Shown here: one piece after another, positions 1 through 9,781 of the stretch
Numbering within the stretch: the first letter of the stretch is position 1
Layout: each line of letters starts with the position of its first letter
Assembly (NCBI RefSeq): GCF_010500865.1
Contig: NZ_JAAAWN010000004.1
Coordinates: 62,001 to 126,000, forward strand
Origin: Alteromonas profundi
GTDB lineage: Bacteria; Pseudomonadota; Gammaproteobacteria; Enterobacterales; Alteromonadaceae
Length of the DNA stretch: 64,000 nucleotides
Direction: 5' to 3'
The notes under the pieces: generated by a model
Database searches by the model: none
The model's input: only the letters and a program-made list of their open reading frames with translations
What the model was told of the DNA's origin: nothing
Position numbers and translations under genes: made by a program

Positions 1-491
1 GCTTTTGCCGCTTCTGCGTCAGCCCATCCGTCAATCTTAACCCATTTGCCTGGCTCAAGATCTTTATAATGCTCGAAGAAATGTTCAATTTGCTTCAATA
101 GTAATGGAGGTACATCAGAGATTTCTTTCACATCGCGGTAAATTGTAGAAAGTTTGTCTACAGGTACAGCAAGAACTTTTGCATCTTTTCCTGATTCGTC
201 AGTCATATTAAGTACGCCCACAGGACGACACTTGATAACCGAGCCCGCCAATAATGGGAAGGGTGTCATCACTAACACGTCAACTGGATCGCCGTCTTCA
301 GATAGAGTGTCATTAACGTAACCGTAGTTAGTTGGGTAATGCATGCAAGTTGCCATGAAACGGTCGACATATAACGCGCCAGTTTCTTTGTCTACTTCGT
401 ATTTCACCGGGTCAGCGTGGGCTGGAATTTCGATGATTACATTTACTTCGTCTGGCAAATTTTTGCCGGCAGGAACAGCACCTAAGCTCAT
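1..491 (-). CDS. ppa: Inorganic pyrophosphatase, 3' end cut by the window edge
   Basis: Family I soluble pyrophosphatase, which hydrolyses pyrophosphate to two phosphates in the cytoplasm and pulls biosynthetic reactions forward. About 163 residues are visible from the ATG at 489-491. The family is about 176 residues long, so only the last dozen or so are lost beyond position 1. Recognisable family blocks include the N-terminal [19 protein letters not shown], the [23 protein letters not shown] substrate and metal loop (Asp cluster), and [15 protein letters not shown] near the end. An AAGGACT ribosome site lies 8 nt upstream of the start. fbp lies upstream on the same strand; ppa and fbp are also near neighbours of mpl in enterobacteria. 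Identification is secure. Confidence 0.96.
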   Translation of the reverse strand, partial: MSLGAVPAGKNLPDEVNVIIEIPAHADPVKYEVDKETGALYVDRFMATCMHYPTNYGYVNDTLSEDGDPVDVLVMTPFPLLAGSVIKCRPVGVLNMTDESGKDAKVLAVPVDKLSTIYRDVKEISDVPPLLLKQIEHFFEHYKDLEPGKWVKIDGWADAEAAK

Positions 492-613
492 TCTATAGTC
501 CTTACAATGATATGTTGGAAATTTTGCCCATAAGTATACGGCGACCGCAGCAAAATAAAAATGTTTTACGACGCTCGTCGTATCAATCTATTGTATTTTG
601 CTGCTATTTTTAT

Positions 614-1591
614 CTATTCACTCTTTTCGGCATAACTCAGGCAAGCTTCAACTTCGCCTTTTGAACCAATGATACAAGGTACACGTTGATGAATTTCTTC
701 TGGCATCACCTCTAATATACGCCCTGTGCCTGTCTCGGCCTTACCCCCCGCTTGCTCCATTAGAAACGCCATAGGGTTCGCTTCATACAACAAACGTAGC
801 TTACCTGGTTTTGACGGATCACGATTATCATACGGGTACATAAATATGCCCCCTCTACATAACAATCGATGAATATCTCCTACCATGGCAGCCACCCAAC
901 GCATATTATAGTTCTTTTTGCGAGGGCCTTCTTTACCTGCTAATAAATCAGCGATATACGCCTGCATGGCGGGCTCCCAATGACGCTGATTTGAGGCATT
1001 GATAGAATACTCAGTAGTGTCTTCTGGTACCTGAATATTCGGGTGAGTCAGTAAGAATCCACCATGGGTTTTGTCCAAGGTGTATATGTGTGTACCACGA
1101 CCGGTGGATAACGCTAGCATGGTTGAAGGCCCGTAAAGAACATAACCTGCGGCCACAATTTGAGTACCTGGTTGCAAAAATGCTGAAGGATCATCAGGCT
1201 CCATCCATTGAGGGGCATGAGTAATGGAGAAAATAGTACCTATCAGGCTGTTTATTTCCGTATTGGATGAACCATCCAACGGGTCGAAACTGACAAGATA
1301 TTTGCCCTCCGGGTTGCACGGCACCACGTCATCTTCCTCTTCAGAGGAAATTGCCTTCACGTAACCAGATTCTCTTAACGTGTCTTTTAAGATATGGTTT
1401 GAAATAACATCAAGTTTTTTTTGAGTTTCTCCCTGTACGTTTTCAGACAAGGTTGACCCCAAAACACCTGCCAGTGCTCCCTGACTTACGCGGAAAGAGA
1501 TTTCTTTACAACCCGCGAGTAATGTACGTATGAGCAATATAAGCTCAAGCGGCGCCCCGTCTTGCTGCAATTGGGAGTTTAAACGTTTCAT
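614..1591 (-). CDS. fbp: Fructose-1,6-bisphosphatase class I
   Basis: Gluconeogenic enzyme converting fructose-1,6-bisphosphate to fructose-6-phosphate and phosphate in the cytoplasm. The 325-residue protein has the class I length. It carries the metal-binding block FDPLDGSSN at about residues 102-110, an acidic cluster EEEDD before it, and the C-terminal [14 protein letters not shown] block that closes the active site. The start ATG at 1589-1591 gives the usual N-terminus beginning with MKRLNSQL. It lies upstream of ppa on the same strand and is divergent from mpl, so the 291-bp interval 1592-1882 must hold both promoters. Nothing unusual is seen. Function is secure. Confidence 0.96.
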   Translation of the reverse strand: MKRLNSQLQQDGAPLELILLIRTLLAGCKEISFRVSQGALAGVLGSTLSENVQGETQKKLDVISNHILKDTLRESGYVKAISSEEEDDVVPCNPEGKYLVSFDPLDGSSNTEINSLIGTIFSITHAPQWMEPDDPSAFLQPGTQIVAAGYVLYGPSTMLALSTGRGTHIYTLDKTHGGFLLTHPNIQVPEDTTEYSINASNQRHWEPAMQAYIADLLAGKEGPRKKNYNMRWVAAMVGDIHRLLCRGGIFMYPYDNRDPSKPGKLRLLYEANPMAFLMEQAGGKAETGTGRILEVMPEEIHQRVPCIIGSKGEVEACLSYAEKSE

Positions 1592-1882
1592 CTTTGTTAG
1601 CCTTTTTTGAGATATGTAGGGTATGACAACATAAGGCGCACAGTTTTCCTTACTGGCTGTTTCTTACCTTGCCAACAAGCATTAAAAAATAACACCTGTA
1701 AGTTGATTGTAACCGTGAATGCCGCGAAGGGAAACATTGAAGAATAATCCAACAAACAACCCATACCAGTTCCGCACAGCTTGAGCCCGTAAAGCAACTA
1801 ACTCACTGAAATTTGGTTATTCAACCTAGCCCTGGTTCTGATAAAGTACACGCCTAATAGAACGTTTATATGAGAAGGCGCC

Positions 1883-3238
1883 ATGCACGTACACATTCTT
1901 GGAATTTGCGGCAGTTTTATGGGCGGCATTGCTGCTATTGCTAAGTCACTGGGTCATAAAGTCACAGGGGCAGATGCCAATGTCTATCCGCCAATGAGCA
2001 CGCAATTAGAAGCGCTGGGCATTGAATTAACTGAAGGCTGGGATGAGACGCAATTTGAGCCCGCCCCAGATATGGTTATTGTGGGTAATGCCATGTCTCG
2101 GGGAAACCCAGCGGTAGAATTTGTATTGAATCGCAATTTACCCTATACCAGCGGACCACAGTGGCTACTTGATAACTTACTAAAAGACCGATGGGTTATT
2201 GGTGCGAGCGGTACGCATGGAAAAACGACCACCAGCAGCATGATTGCCTGGATATTAGAATATGCCGGGCTGAACCCCGGGTACCTTATTGGTGGTGTAC
2301 CGGAAAATTTTGGTGTCTCTGCCCGCGTCGGCGAAGGCCCATTTTTCGTTATTGAGGCCGACGAATATGATAGTGCTTTCTTTGATAAACGTTCCAAATT
2401 TGTTCATTACCGCCCGAAAACACTGGTAATTAATAACTTAGAGTTTGATCACGCTGATATTTTTGCTGATTTAGCGGCCATCCAAACGCAATTCCACCAT
2501 CTCGTTCGTATGGTGCCACAGCGCGGCTTAATTTTAACGCCCGATAACCAGACAGCCATAGAAACTACGTTAGAAAAAGGCTGCTGGTCGCAGCGACAGT
2601 CTTTAGGTAAAGAATGGGACGCAGCGCTTATCAATGGGGACGGGAGTGAGTTCCACGTTATTCACAATAGTCACAACGCAGGTACCGTTCGCTGGACACT
2701 CATGGGGCAGCACAATGTAGATAACGCACTTATGGCCATTGCTGCTGCCCATCACGCGGGCGTGACACTCACCGATGCCATAGCAGCACTAAGTTCTTTT
2801 AAAAATGTAAAACGGCGAATGGAAATTAGAGGCGTTGTTAACGGTATAACGGTTTATGATGACTTCGCCCACCATCCAACAGCTATTGCTACTACCCTTG
2901 ATGGCCTTCGTAAAAAAGTAGGGAGAAAACGTATTATTGCGGTGTTAGAGCCACGTTCAAATACGATGAAGATGGGTGTCCATAAAGATACTTTAGTAGC
3001 CTCGTGGCAACAAGCTGACGAAGTATTGGTTTATGAACCAGAGGGCTTAGAGTGGTCTTTAGCTTCCCGAGCTAAAGAAAGTGAGACACCCACACAATGT
3101 TTTAATAACGTCGACGCAATCGTTCAACAGCTATCTCACGTAGCAGCGTCGGGCGATCATATACTTATCATGAGTAATGGTGGCTTTGACGGTATTCATC
3201 AACGCGTACTCAATATGCTTAACGAGGTTGCACCATGA
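1883..3238 (+). CDS. mpl: UDP-N-acetylmuramate:L-alanyl-gamma-D-glutamyl-meso-diaminopimelate ligase (murein recycling)
   Basis: Mpl joins recycled murein tripeptide to UDP-MurNAc, returning cell-wall peptide to peptidoglycan synthesis. The 451-residue protein has the Mur-ligase layout. An N-terminal Rossmann-like domain ([17 protein letters not shown], residues 4-20) is followed by the ATP-binding P-loop [11 protein letters not shown] near residue 108. The central domain holds [13 protein letters not shown] and [11 protein letters not shown], and the C-terminal ligase domain holds DDFAHHPTA and [18 protein letters not shown] ribosome site precedes the ATG. Its stop overlaps the ubiX start by 4 bp (ATGA), indicating co-translation. 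The family normally has about 457 residues, so this copy is complete. Confidence 0.96.
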   Translation: MHVHILGICGSFMGGIAAIAKSLGHKVTGADANVYPPMSTQLEALGIELTEGWDETQFEPAPDMVIVGNAMSRGNPAVEFVLNRNLPYTSGPQWLLDNLLKDRWVIGASGTHGKTTTSSMIAWILEYAGLNPGYLIGGVPENFGVSARVGEGPFFVIEADEYDSAFFDKRSKFVHYRPKTLVINNLEFDHADIFADLAAIQTQFHHLVRMVPQRGLILTPDNQTAIETTLEKGCWSQRQSLGKEWDAALINGDGSEFHVIHNSHNAGTVRWTLMGQHNVDNALMAIAAAHHAGVTLTDAIAALSSFKNVKRRMEIRGVVNGITVYDDFAHHPTAIATTLDGLRKKVGRKRIIAVLEPRSNTMKMGVHKDTLVASWQQADEVLVYEPEGLEWSLASRAKESETPTQCFNNVDAIVQQLSHVAASGDHILIMSNGGFDGIHQRVLNMLNEVAP

Positions 3239-3882
3239 AACACGAAAAACAAGTTACACTTGCTATAACTGGCGCATCCGGTGCCCCTTATGCGTTAACC
3301 CTACTTAATTCTCTAGTGAAGGCAGATTATCAGGTATATGTATTAATCTCCTCAGCAGCAAAAGTTGTTTTTGCAACAGAAGAGAACCTTAAAATACCTA
3401 GCCGCCCTGAAGACGCAGCAGCATTTTTCACTGAAAAGTGCGCAGGCAAGCCTGGCCAAATTAGCGTTTTTGGCAAAGAAGAATGGTTTTCACCCGTGGC
3501 ATCAGGCTCTGCAGCCCCGGCTAAAATGGTGGTTTGCCCCTGCTCTACTGGCACTTTATCCTCTATCGCGGTTGGCGCTAGTGATAACTTAATAGAACGC
3601 GCCGCCGACGTAGTACTAAAAGAGCGCGGGCAACTTATATTAGTACCGCGTGAAATGCCACTGTCATCTATTCATCTTGAAAACATGCTTAAACTGTCTC
3701 AAATGGGTGCCACAATTATGCCCGCGGCTCCCGGGTTTTATCACAACCCAACAACCATTGATGACCTCGTGGATTTTGTTGTTGCCCGCATTTTAGACCA
3801 CTTAGGTATTGCGCAATCATTGGTGGCTCGATGGGGATATCAAACCGCCAAACATTTAGAGGAAGAAAAATGCCGACGTTGA
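3235..3882 (+). CDS. ubiX: Flavin prenyltransferase UbiX
   Basis: UbiX attaches a dimethylallyl group to FMN, making the prenyl-FMN cofactor used by UbiD-type decarboxylases in ubiquinone synthesis. The 215-residue product shows the N-terminal flavoprotein motif [14 protein letters not shown] (residues 11-24). It also has the [25 protein letters not shown] segment and the conserved [17 protein letters not shown] block. [12 protein letters not shown], which forms the substrate-phosphate and flavin site, follows. It overlaps mpl by 4 bp at its start and the nuclease gene at its end, so the three probably form one transcript. No ubiD is in the window. Identification is secure. Confidence 0.95.
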   Translation: MKHEKQVTLAITGASGAPYALTLLNSLVKADYQVYVLISSAAKVVFATEENLKIPSRPEDAAAFFTEKCAGKPGQISVFGKEEWFSPVASGSAAPAKMVVCPCSTGTLSSIAVGASDNLIERAADVVLKERGQLILVPREMPLSSIHLENMLKLSQMGATIMPAAPGFYHNPTTIDDLVDFVVARILDHLGIAQSLVARWGYQTAKHLEEEKCRR

Positions 3883-4676
3883 TGAACAAGATTATTACCT
3901 TTGCACTTGGTGCCATTATCGCCATAGCACCGAGTTTTCCAGCTTTTGGATGGGGACAAACTGGCCATAGAGTTACTGGTGCAATCGCGCAACAATTCTT
4001 AAGCCCCTTAGCGCAAGCGGCATTAATGGAGTTGCTTCCCAACAGTTCGTTAGCAGAGGCTTCTACGTATGCTGATGAAATGCGTACACAAGAGAGTGAA
4101 TTTTGGCAAAAAACAGCTACACCTTGGCACTTTGTGACCATTCCAATGGGTAACCATTACAGTGAAGTAGGCGCTCCTTCAGAAGGTGATGCGATCACCG
4201 CGCTCAAAAAATTTACAGAAACACTTCAAAGCCCTTCAGCGAGTATCGAAGATAAGCGTCTCGCCTTACGTTTTGTGGTGCATATTATAGGCGACCTTCA
4301 TCAACCTTTACATGCGGGCAATGGCACGGATCGTGGTGGCAACGGCCTTAAAGTACGCTTTTTTTGGCAGGATTCGAACCTACACCGTGTATGGGACTCA
4401 CAAATGATCGATCAACGTAAGCTTTCTTACACAGAATGGACACAGTGGCTAACCCGCAGTATTACACCTAAAGATATTCGGGATTGGGCAAACACAGACC
4501 CCTTAGTGTGGGTTGAAGAAAGTACTCAAATACGTGACAAGATTTACCCAGAAAACGCCAACAATATGGCATACAAATATTTAGATACAAACCTTCCAAT
4601 TGCCACTACTCGCCTTCAGATGGCGGGGATTCGAATGGCCATGTATTTAAACGAAGTGTTTGATCAGGAAAAGTAA
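3870..4676 (+). CDS. Secreted S1/P1-family zinc nuclease
   Basis: Predicted periplasmic or extracellular single-strand nuclease (S1/P1 family, three-zinc active site) for nucleic acid breakdown. I place the start at the ATG at 3870, which has an AGAGGAAG ribosome site 4-10 nt upstream and overlaps the ubiX end. An in-frame ATG at 3831 and another at 3882 are less well supported. The product has 268 residues. A signal peptide ([20 protein letters not shown]) ends at AFG, leaving Trp as the first mature residue. In P1 nuclease the N-terminal Trp and the His five residues later are zinc ligands, and WGQTGH matches this. Further ligands are visible in [24 protein letters not shown] and HRVWD. All metal residues appear present. 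Confidence 0.92.
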   Translation: MPTLMNKIITFALGAIIAIAPSFPAFGWGQTGHRVTGAIAQQFLSPLAQAALMELLPNSSLAEASTYADEMRTQESEFWQKTATPWHFVTIPMGNHYSEVGAPSEGDAITALKKFTETLQSPSASIEDKRLALRFVVHIIGDLHQPLHAGNGTDRGGNGLKVRFFWQDSNLHRVWDSQMIDQRKLSYTEWTQWLTRSITPKDIRDWANTDPLVWVEESTQIRDKIYPENANNMAYKYLDTNLPIATTRLQMAGIRMAMYLNEVFDQEK

Positions 4677-4711
4677 TTACTAACGGTTATCTATACCGTA
4701 AAAGCAATAAA

Positions 4712-4738
4712 AAAGAAGGCGTTATGCCTTCTTTTTTT
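4712..4738. terminator. Rho-independent terminator between the nuclease gene and rraA
   Basis: A 9-bp stem (AAAGAAGGC at 4712-4720, GCCTTCTTT at 4726-4734) with a 5-nt loop runs into a T tract on the plus strand. The left flank is A-rich, so it can also act on the minus strand. It sits between the convergent ends of the nuclease gene (4676) and rraA (4765). It probably serves both. Confidence 0.88.
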
Positions 4739-4764
4739 GTTCTATAACTGGCTTCAAAAAGTTC

Positions 4765-5250
4765 TTAATCCAAATCCAGTGGCTCAGGGGAGAGAATAAC
4801 GCCAGTACTATCTGCATATAAATGATCTTCAGGCAAGAATGTTACTCCGCCAAAGTTAACAGGTACATCGACATCGCCGATACTCTCACTTTCAGCATTT
4901 ACCGGGATAGCCGCAACAGCCAAAACACCTATGTCCATATCAGCCAAAGAGTCTACTTCACGTACACTGCCGTAGCACACAATACCTTCCCAATCATTTT
5001 CTATCGCAATTTGGACAGATGAAGCATCTATAAGCGCACGCCGGGTAGAACCACCGCCGTCAATCAACAGCACTTTTCCAGAGCCGGGTTGAGCTAATAC
5101 TCGGTCAATTAACCCTCGATCTTCAAAGCACTTCACGGTCGTTATTTCACCACCGAAAGAATATCGCCCACCATAACTTGCGAATATTGGGTCTACCACA
5201 TCAACGCTATCTGCAAATAAATCGCATAATTCGGAAGTATTGTAATCCAT
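4765..5250 (-). CDS. rraA: Regulator of ribonuclease E activity RraA
   Basis: RraA binds RNase E and restrains the RNA degradosome, so it changes mRNA decay globally. The 161-residue length equals that of the Escherichia coli protein. The trimeric-fold motifs are recognisable: the [21 protein letters not shown] block near residues 25-45, [14 protein letters not shown] near residues 63-76, and the [15 protein letters not shown] segment. The protein belongs to a fold shared with aldolase-like enzymes (RraA-like), but this close match to the regulator in length and motif makes RraA the best call. It is convergent with the nuclease gene. A large gene-free stretch lies upstream. Confidence 0.93.
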   Translation of the reverse strand: MDYNTSELCDLFADSVDVVDPIFASYGGRYSFGGEITTVKCFEDRGLIDRVLAQPGSGKVLLIDGGGSTRRALIDASSVQIAIENDWEGIVCYGSVREVDSLADMDIGVLAVAAIPVNAESESIGDVDVPVNFGGVTFLPEDHLYADSTGVILSPEPLDLD

Positions 5251-5847
5251 TGCTCTGCCTTACTTTAAATGAGGGAAGGAAATAATCCACTATGGTTAGC
5301 ATAGCATTTATTTGTGCGCTGAAAATGGCTGATTTAGATAGCACGAAAGAAACATTCCTCATGTCACCGCTAACTGCTGTATAAAGCACAAAACTCGAAG
5401 TTTTCCGCGTAATGTGTATAAAAATTGCTTCGTTCAACACAACAGTGAGCTTTTATAGTTGTATCGCCGCTCTCAGTTCACCGTCGATATTATCACTAGT
5501 GTTTATTCTCGTGCTAGTAAAACGGCAATGGGAGTCGGACGAATTAACACTAATTTGAACGTGCGCAATAATGAGTTGCTCTTACTGGACGTTTTAGGTT
5601 GAACATTCGTAGTAAAACCATGGGTGTCTGGTTTTTTCTTTTCGCTTAACGGTAATATAGTGGCTGTCCATGTTTATGGTTGTGGGTGTCTATAGCAGCT
5701 GTTCGCCAAATAATGTGGGTGTCTTCGAACATCCAAAGTAAGGTACACGATGGGGGCATGTCATAAAGGTTTCTTTTTTCTGTCACTGATTGGTCACAGT
5801 ACCTTTCTAGCCTGTGCATTAAATCATCACAATGGGGACTAGGGCGG
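5251..5847. other. 597-bp stretch without a convincing gene
   Basis: Between the rraA start and the PAP2 gene. The left part must contain the rraA promoter. No open frame here resembles a protein: candidates are short, lack ribosome sites and have no recognisable motif. From 5621 to 5730 it carries copies of the GGGTGTC repeat described separately. The rest looks like unconstrained intergenic DNA. Confidence 0.6.
5621..5730. repeat. GGGTGTC-type dispersed repeat, cluster 1 (3 full copies plus 1 variant)
   Basis: Copies of TGGGTGTCT lie at 5621-5629, around 5683-5691 and around 5716-5724, and a variant TGGCTGTCC at 5661-5669. The segment CATGTTTAT followed by GTGGGTGTCTATA (5669-5694) recurs almost exactly at 12295-12318, which shows that the two clusters contain the same element. 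It is intergenic at both places. The 5' GTGG foot and imperfect inverted pairs resemble REP-type elements handled by RAYT transposases, but no such transposase is in the window. Confidence 0.75.
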
Positions 5848-6366
5848 GTGAATTTAAAATCCTTGAACAAGTACGATACAACGCTTTTTTATCGTCTCTA
5901 CCGTCTTACTGTAAAAAGAGACTGTCGTAGCATTATATGGCTGTCTAAAACCGGTGACGGCTACTTATATTTTGTCATTGGAATGTTGCTATGGGCTTTT
6001 GAACCAGAGCACGGTGAGCTCTTTTTGTACACGGCATTAATGGCTTACGCTTTGGAGCTTCCCGTTTATGTGTTGCTTAAAAAGATGTTCAAGCGCCCTC
6101 GCCCATGTGATTTTCTATTAAATTTAACCGCACATGTCACTCCCTCCGATAAGTTTTCATTGCCCTCGGGGCATACTGCTGCTGCATGGTTAATGGCAAG
6201 TATTATTGCTCACTATTATCCTTCCTTTGCTATCATCGCCTACAGTTGGGCGGCGCTTATAGGGCTCTCTCGAATTCTACTAGGTGTACACTATCCATCA
6301 GATGTTCTTGCAGGCGGCGCACTAGGCATAACGATAGCCTCATTGAGTTTAGCAATATTGGGATAA
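5848..6366 (+). CDS. PAP2-family membrane phosphatase
   Basis: Integral membrane lipid or polyprenyl phosphatase of the PAP2 superfamily, 172 residues. All three catalytic signatures are intact: KKMFKRPRP (K-x6-RP form), PSGHTAAAW, and SRILLGVHYPSD (SR-x5-H-x3-D). Five to six membrane helices surround them, placing the active site near the membrane face. The start is a GTG at 5848 with G-rich sequence upstream (GGGG at 5834, AGGG at 5841). The stop is separated by one base from the next ATG, so the glycosyltransferase is translationally coupled. The substrate is unknown. With the neighbour it could dephosphorylate a lipid carrier or phosphatidate during glycolipid synthesis. Confidence 0.85.
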   Translation: MNLKSLNKYDTTLFYRLYRLTVKRDCRSIIWLSKTGDGYLYFVIGMLLWAFEPEHGELFLYTALMAYALELPVYVLLKKMFKRPRPCDFLLNLTAHVTPSDKFSLPSGHTAAAWLMASIIAHYYPSFAIIAYSWAALIGLSRILLGVHYPSDVLAGGALGITIASLSLAILG

Positions 6367-6367
6367 T

Positions 6368-7435
6368 ATGAGAATTTTATATGGTGTACAGGGCACGGGC
6401 AACGGGCATATTGCGCGTGCAAGAATTATGGCCGCCGCATTAGCGAATCGCCCTGATATTGATGTTGATTTTGTATTTACTGGCAGGCCCCCTGAAAAGT
6501 ACTTCGATATGGAAGTGTTCGGTGATTATCGCACCCTCACTGGCTTAAGCTTTGTCACCCAAAATGGCCAAGTCGATCGTTGGACTACGTTGCGCAACGC
6601 GAACATAAAACAGCTTTTGCACGATATCAAAAAACTAGACACCCACAGTTATGATTTATTGATAAACGATTTCGAGCCCGTCACGGCGTGGGCTGCGAAG
6701 CAGCAACACACCCCTTCTATTTCAATTAGCCATCAAGCGGCCTTCGCCTACAAGGTACCGAAAACGGGTGATGGTATAGCAGACAAACTATTGATGAAGG
6801 GCTTTGCCCCCACCCAATACCAACTCGGGGTACACTGGTACCACTTTAATCAGCCTATAATTCCTCCCTTTATTGCAGATAAACCAGCTTTTGCTCCTAG
6901 TGCTGACAATATTCTGGTGTACTTACCTTTTGAAGATATAAGTGAAATTCACCAAATGCTAGAGCCCATTAGCGATCAAAACTTTCTATGCTTTCATCCT
7001 GCGATTCAACAGTCGGCAAAGCAGGGAAACATTCACTGGCACCCCACTTCAAAACATCATTTTCAGCGTGCTTTGCAGCAGTGTAAAGGGGTTATCGCAA
7101 ACGGCGGTTTTGAACTTTCTAGTGAAGCATTGCAACTAGGGAAAAAACTACTGATTAAACCCTTACACGGGCAGTTCGAGCAACTTTCAAATGTTTTAAC
7201 CCTCAATAAACTCAACCTATGTCACACGCTTTTTCAATTGGATACCGGCGTCACAGAAGAATGGCTCGATGCCCCTGATAATGAAGCGATAAGTTTTCCC
7301 GATGACCCTAGTGTATTGATAGATTGGTTAAAAAAAGGCAATTGGCAAGATACCAACGATTTGTGCAATACCTTGTGGAAGAATGTACATTACGGTGAGA
7401 AAACCCAAGAACACTTATTGTCTCTTGCATTTTAA
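6368..7435 (+). CDS. MJ1255/VC2487-type glycosyltransferase
   Basis: A 355-residue protein of the GT-B-like family annotated from MJ1255 and VC2487, related to UDP-sugar glycosyltransferases such as MurG and glycosyltransferase family 28. The N-terminus MRILYGVQGTGNGHIARA has the glycine-rich loop and GNGH typical of the acceptor-binding half. The C-terminal VIANGGFELSSEALQLGKKLLIKP block matches the NGG-E donor nucleotide-sugar motif. It has no signal peptide and should be cytoplasmic or membrane-associated. Coupling to the PAP2 phosphatase (1-nt gap) suggests a shared glycolipid or cell-surface pathway. Donor and acceptor cannot be told from the sequence. Confidence 0.75.
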   Translation: MRILYGVQGTGNGHIARARIMAAALANRPDIDVDFVFTGRPPEKYFDMEVFGDYRTLTGLSFVTQNGQVDRWTTLRNANIKQLLHDIKKLDTHSYDLLINDFEPVTAWAAKQQHTPSISISHQAAFAYKVPKTGDGIADKLLMKGFAPTQYQLGVHWYHFNQPIIPPFIADKPAFAPSADNILVYLPFEDISEIHQMLEPISDQNFLCFHPAIQQSAKQGNIHWHPTSKHHFQRALQQCKGVIANGGFELSSEALQLGKKLLIKPLHGQFEQLSNVLTLNKLNLCHTLFQLDTGVTEEWLDAPDNEAISFPDDPSVLIDWLKKGNWQDTNDLCNTLWKNVHYGEKTQEHLLSLAF

Positions 7436-7486
7436 TACCGCAATGCGATGATAGCGGCATTTGTTCTAGCTTTCGCGGGATTCTTC

Positions 7487-7666
7487 GTGCTTAAAAAGTG
7501 TGTTGTACTATCAGTTATCGCCATAGCATTAACTGGCTGTGGTTACAAAGGAGCGCTCTATATTCCAGATGCGCCCAGTAAAAATACACCTCTTGATACG
7601 TCGGATGAGGCTGCGCTCAAAAACAAAACCCAAGCGCCCCCCGCCACATTAGGAGATGTTAACTAG
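7487..7666 (+). CDS. lptM: LptM-like small lipoprotein (YifL family)
   Basis: Small outer-membrane lipoprotein of 59 residues. In E. coli, LptM helps the LPS translocon LptD mature by promoting its correct disulfide state. The start chosen is the GTG at 7487, with GGGA 6 nt upstream. It gives a basic N-terminus, a hydrophobic stretch and a lipobox LTGC with Cys18. An in-frame ATG at 7448 lacks a ribosome site and would extend the signal awkwardly. After the Cys come GYKGALYIPD, matching the family signature GYKGPLYxP, and a low-complexity tail. The stop TAG overlaps the lysA GTG by one base. The position upstream of lysA-dapF is the conserved one. In enterobacteria cyaY lies next to it; none is seen here. 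Confidence 0.85.
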   Translation: MLKKCVVLSVIAIALTGCGYKGALYIPDAPSKNTPLDTSDEAALKNKTQAPPATLGDVN

Positions 7667-8916
7667 TGGATTTTTTTGCTTATAAAGAAGGCCAATTGTT
7701 CGCCGAAGATGTTTCAGTAACCTCTCTGGCGCAACAACACGGTACGCCTCTGTACGTATACTCACGTGCCACCCTAGAAAGGCACTGGCACGCATTCAAC
7801 GATGCAATAGGCGAACACCCCCACCTTATTTGCTACGCAGTTAAAGCCAATTCGAACTTAGGGGTACTGAGTGCCCTGGCGAAATTAGGCTCGGGTTTTG
7901 ACATCGTATCTGGCGGTGAACTTGCTCGCGTTATCGAAGCTGGCGGCGATGCCAGCAAAGTCGTTTTCTCCGGGGTCGGTAAAAAATCTGATGAGATTCG
8001 GTATGCGTTACAACAAGGCATTATGTGCTTCAATGTTGAATCAGAACCAGAGCTACACCGAATTAATGCCGTAGCAGAAAGTCTAGGAACACAAGCACCT
8101 ATTTCATTACGTATTAACCCCGACGTTGATGCGAAGACGCACCCCTACATTTCTACCGGTTTAAAAGCGAACAAATTTGGCATAGCCCGAGAACGCGCTA
8201 TACAAACCTACGAATTGGCCGCCTCGCTTTCGCACTTAAAGGTAGTGGGCATGGATTGTCATATCGGGTCGCAATTAACTGAAATAGGCCCTTTTGTTGA
8301 TGCGCTTGAGCGTTTGCTGCTACTTATTGATGAACTTGCTGAGCGCGGCATTGTAATAGAGCATCTGGACGTAGGTGGCGGCCTTGGCGTTACTTACGAC
8401 GATGAAGAACCTCCTCACCCGAAAGCCTATGCCGCCGCGATGGCAGAAAAGATGGACGGGCGAAGTAACCTTAAACTCATTCTAGAACCAGGACGGGCTA
8501 TTGCTGCGAATGCAGGAATCATGGTTACAGAGGTAGAATTCATTAAGCAAGGTGAAGAAAAAAGTTTTGCTATTGTTGATGCCGCAATGAATGATTTGCT
8601 ACGTCCGGCTCTTTATTCTGCTTGGCAAAATATTATCCCTGTAATACAAGGCTCAGGTGCCACACCTCATACCTATGATGTAGTGGGCCCTGTCTGCGAA
8701 ACAGGCGATTTTATAGGAAAAGATAGAGAGTTAGCTATTTGTGCAGGAGACTTTCTCGCGGTAAGAAGCGCGGGCGCATATGGATTTACTATGGCGTCAA
8801 ACTACAATAGTCGCTGCCGTCCAGCGGAAATAATGGTAGATGGCGACGAAGCAATTGTTGTTCGAGAACGAGAAATTCAAAAAGATCTCTGGAAAGGTGA
8901 GCACAAACTTACGTAA
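7666..8916 (+). CDS. lysA: Diaminopimelate decarboxylase
   Basis: PLP enzyme removing CO2 from meso-diaminopimelate to give L-lysine, the last step of lysine synthesis. 416 residues, family length. The PLP lysine is Lys60 in [11 protein letters not shown]. Other family blocks are [20 protein letters not shown] (phosphate-binding glycines), [11 protein letters not shown] and the catalytic Cys region [15 protein letters not shown]. It starts at GTG 7666 with a one-base overlap with lptM. The next gene, dapF, makes the meso-diaminopimelate substrate, so operon order matches pathway order. Secure. Confidence 0.96.
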   Translation: MDFFAYKEGQLFAEDVSVTSLAQQHGTPLYVYSRATLERHWHAFNDAIGEHPHLICYAVKANSNLGVLSALAKLGSGFDIVSGGELARVIEAGGDASKVVFSGVGKKSDEIRYALQQGIMCFNVESEPELHRINAVAESLGTQAPISLRINPDVDAKTHPYISTGLKANKFGIARERAIQTYELAASLSHLKVVGMDCHIGSQLTEIGPFVDALERLLLLIDELAERGIVIEHLDVGGGLGVTYDDEEPPHPKAYAAAMAEKMDGRSNLKLILEPGRAIAANAGIMVTEVEFIKQGEEKSFAIVDAAMNDLLRPALYSAWQNIIPVIQGSGATPHTYDVVGPVCETGDFIGKDRELAICAGDFLAVRSAGAYGFTMASNYNSRCRPAEIMVDGDEAIVVREREIQKDLWKGEHKLT

Positions 8917-8950
8917 ACTAGGGAAAACTCAATATAAAGATGCGCAGTTA

Positions 8951-9781
8951 ATGCAGGTTCAATTCTCAAAAATGCACGGTCTGGGGAATGACTTCATGGT
9001 GATCGACAACGTCACCCAGAACGTTTTTTTCTCAAAAGAAAAAATTCAGCAGTTGGCCAACCGCAATTTCGGTATTGGTTTCGACCAATTACTGATGGTG
9101 GAGCCGCCTTATGACCCAGAGCAGGACTTTCATTATCGCATCTTTAATGCTGATGGTTCAGAAGTAGAGCAATGCGGTAACGGTGCGCGTTGTTTTGCGC
9201 GCTTTGTAAAACAAAAAGGCTTAATCAACCGCAATAAAATTGTAGTGAGTACCAAAGCGGGAAAAATGGTGCTGTATCTTGAAAAGGATGGCCAAGTTAC
9301 CGTCAATATGGGGAAGCCTGAATTTACCCCATCTGACATTCCTTTGAAGGCTAATAAACAAGAAAACACCTATATCTTAAGAGTGGATGACCAAACGCTT
9401 TTCGTCGGTTCGGTGTCTATGGGCAACCCCCATTGTGTTATTGAAGTTGACGATGTAGATACCGCCGCGGTGTTGGAAATAGGCCCTCAAGTAGAGCGTC
9501 ACGAGCGTTTTCCTGAGGGAGTGAACGTAGGTTTTATGCAAATAATTAACGACTCGCATATTCGCCTTCGCGTATTTGAACGAGGATCTGGTGAAACCTT
9601 AGCATGTGGTAGCGGCGCTTGCGCAGCGGTTGCAATCGGTCAAATACAAGGTAAATTAAGCAAGGATGTTCGGGTAGATTTACCCGGTGGCAGTTTAAGG
9701 ATCCGCTGGCCAGGCCCTGATAGCGTACTAAAAATGACAGGGCCTGCTGAGCATGTCTACGATGGACAAATAAACTTATGA
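8951..9781 (+). CDS. dapF: Diaminopimelate epimerase
   Basis: Cofactor-independent racemase interconverting LL- and meso-diaminopimelate for lysine and peptidoglycan. The start is taken at ATG 8951, giving 276 residues and the standard N-terminus [15 protein letters not shown]. An in-frame ATG at 8840 would lie inside lysA and add 37 residues unlike the family. Both catalytic cysteines are visible, in [13 protein letters not shown] and in [13 protein letters not shown]. It overlaps the DUF484 gene by 4 bp (ATGA). The dapF-DUF484-xerC-yigB order is as in E. coli. Confidence 0.96.
   Translation: MQVQFSKMHGLGNDFMVIDNVTQNVFFSKEKIQQLANRNFGIGFDQLLMVEPPYDPEQDFHYRIFNADGSEVEQCGNGARCFARFVKQKGLINRNKIVVSTKAGKMVLYLEKDGQVTVNMGKPEFTPSDIPLKANKQENTYILRVDDQTLFVGSVSMGNPHCVIEVDDVDTAAVLEIGPQVERHERFPEGVNVGFMQIINDSHIRLRVFERGSGETLACGSGACAAVAIGQIQGKLSKDVRVDLPGGSLRIRWPGPDSVLKMTGPAEHVYDGQINL

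Noticed and set aside
1597-1797. 66-codon minus-strand frame between fbp and mpl
   Set aside because: It has no ribosome site or domain and lies in the divergent promoter region; it looks like chance.
3716-4141. 141-codon frame antisense to ubiX and the nuclease gene
   Set aside because: It is fully antisense to two well-identified genes and has no recognisable motif.
4366-4382. GGCAGGATTCGAACCTA resembles the T-arm and 3' end of a tRNA on the minus strand
   Set aside because: It lies in frame inside the nuclease gene (WQDSNLHR, next to zinc ligands), and no acceptor, D or anticodon arm can be folded around it.
8840-8950. N-terminal extension of dapF by 37 residues
   Set aside because: The extension lies inside lysA and does not match the family N-terminus; the ATG at 8951 gives the standard one.
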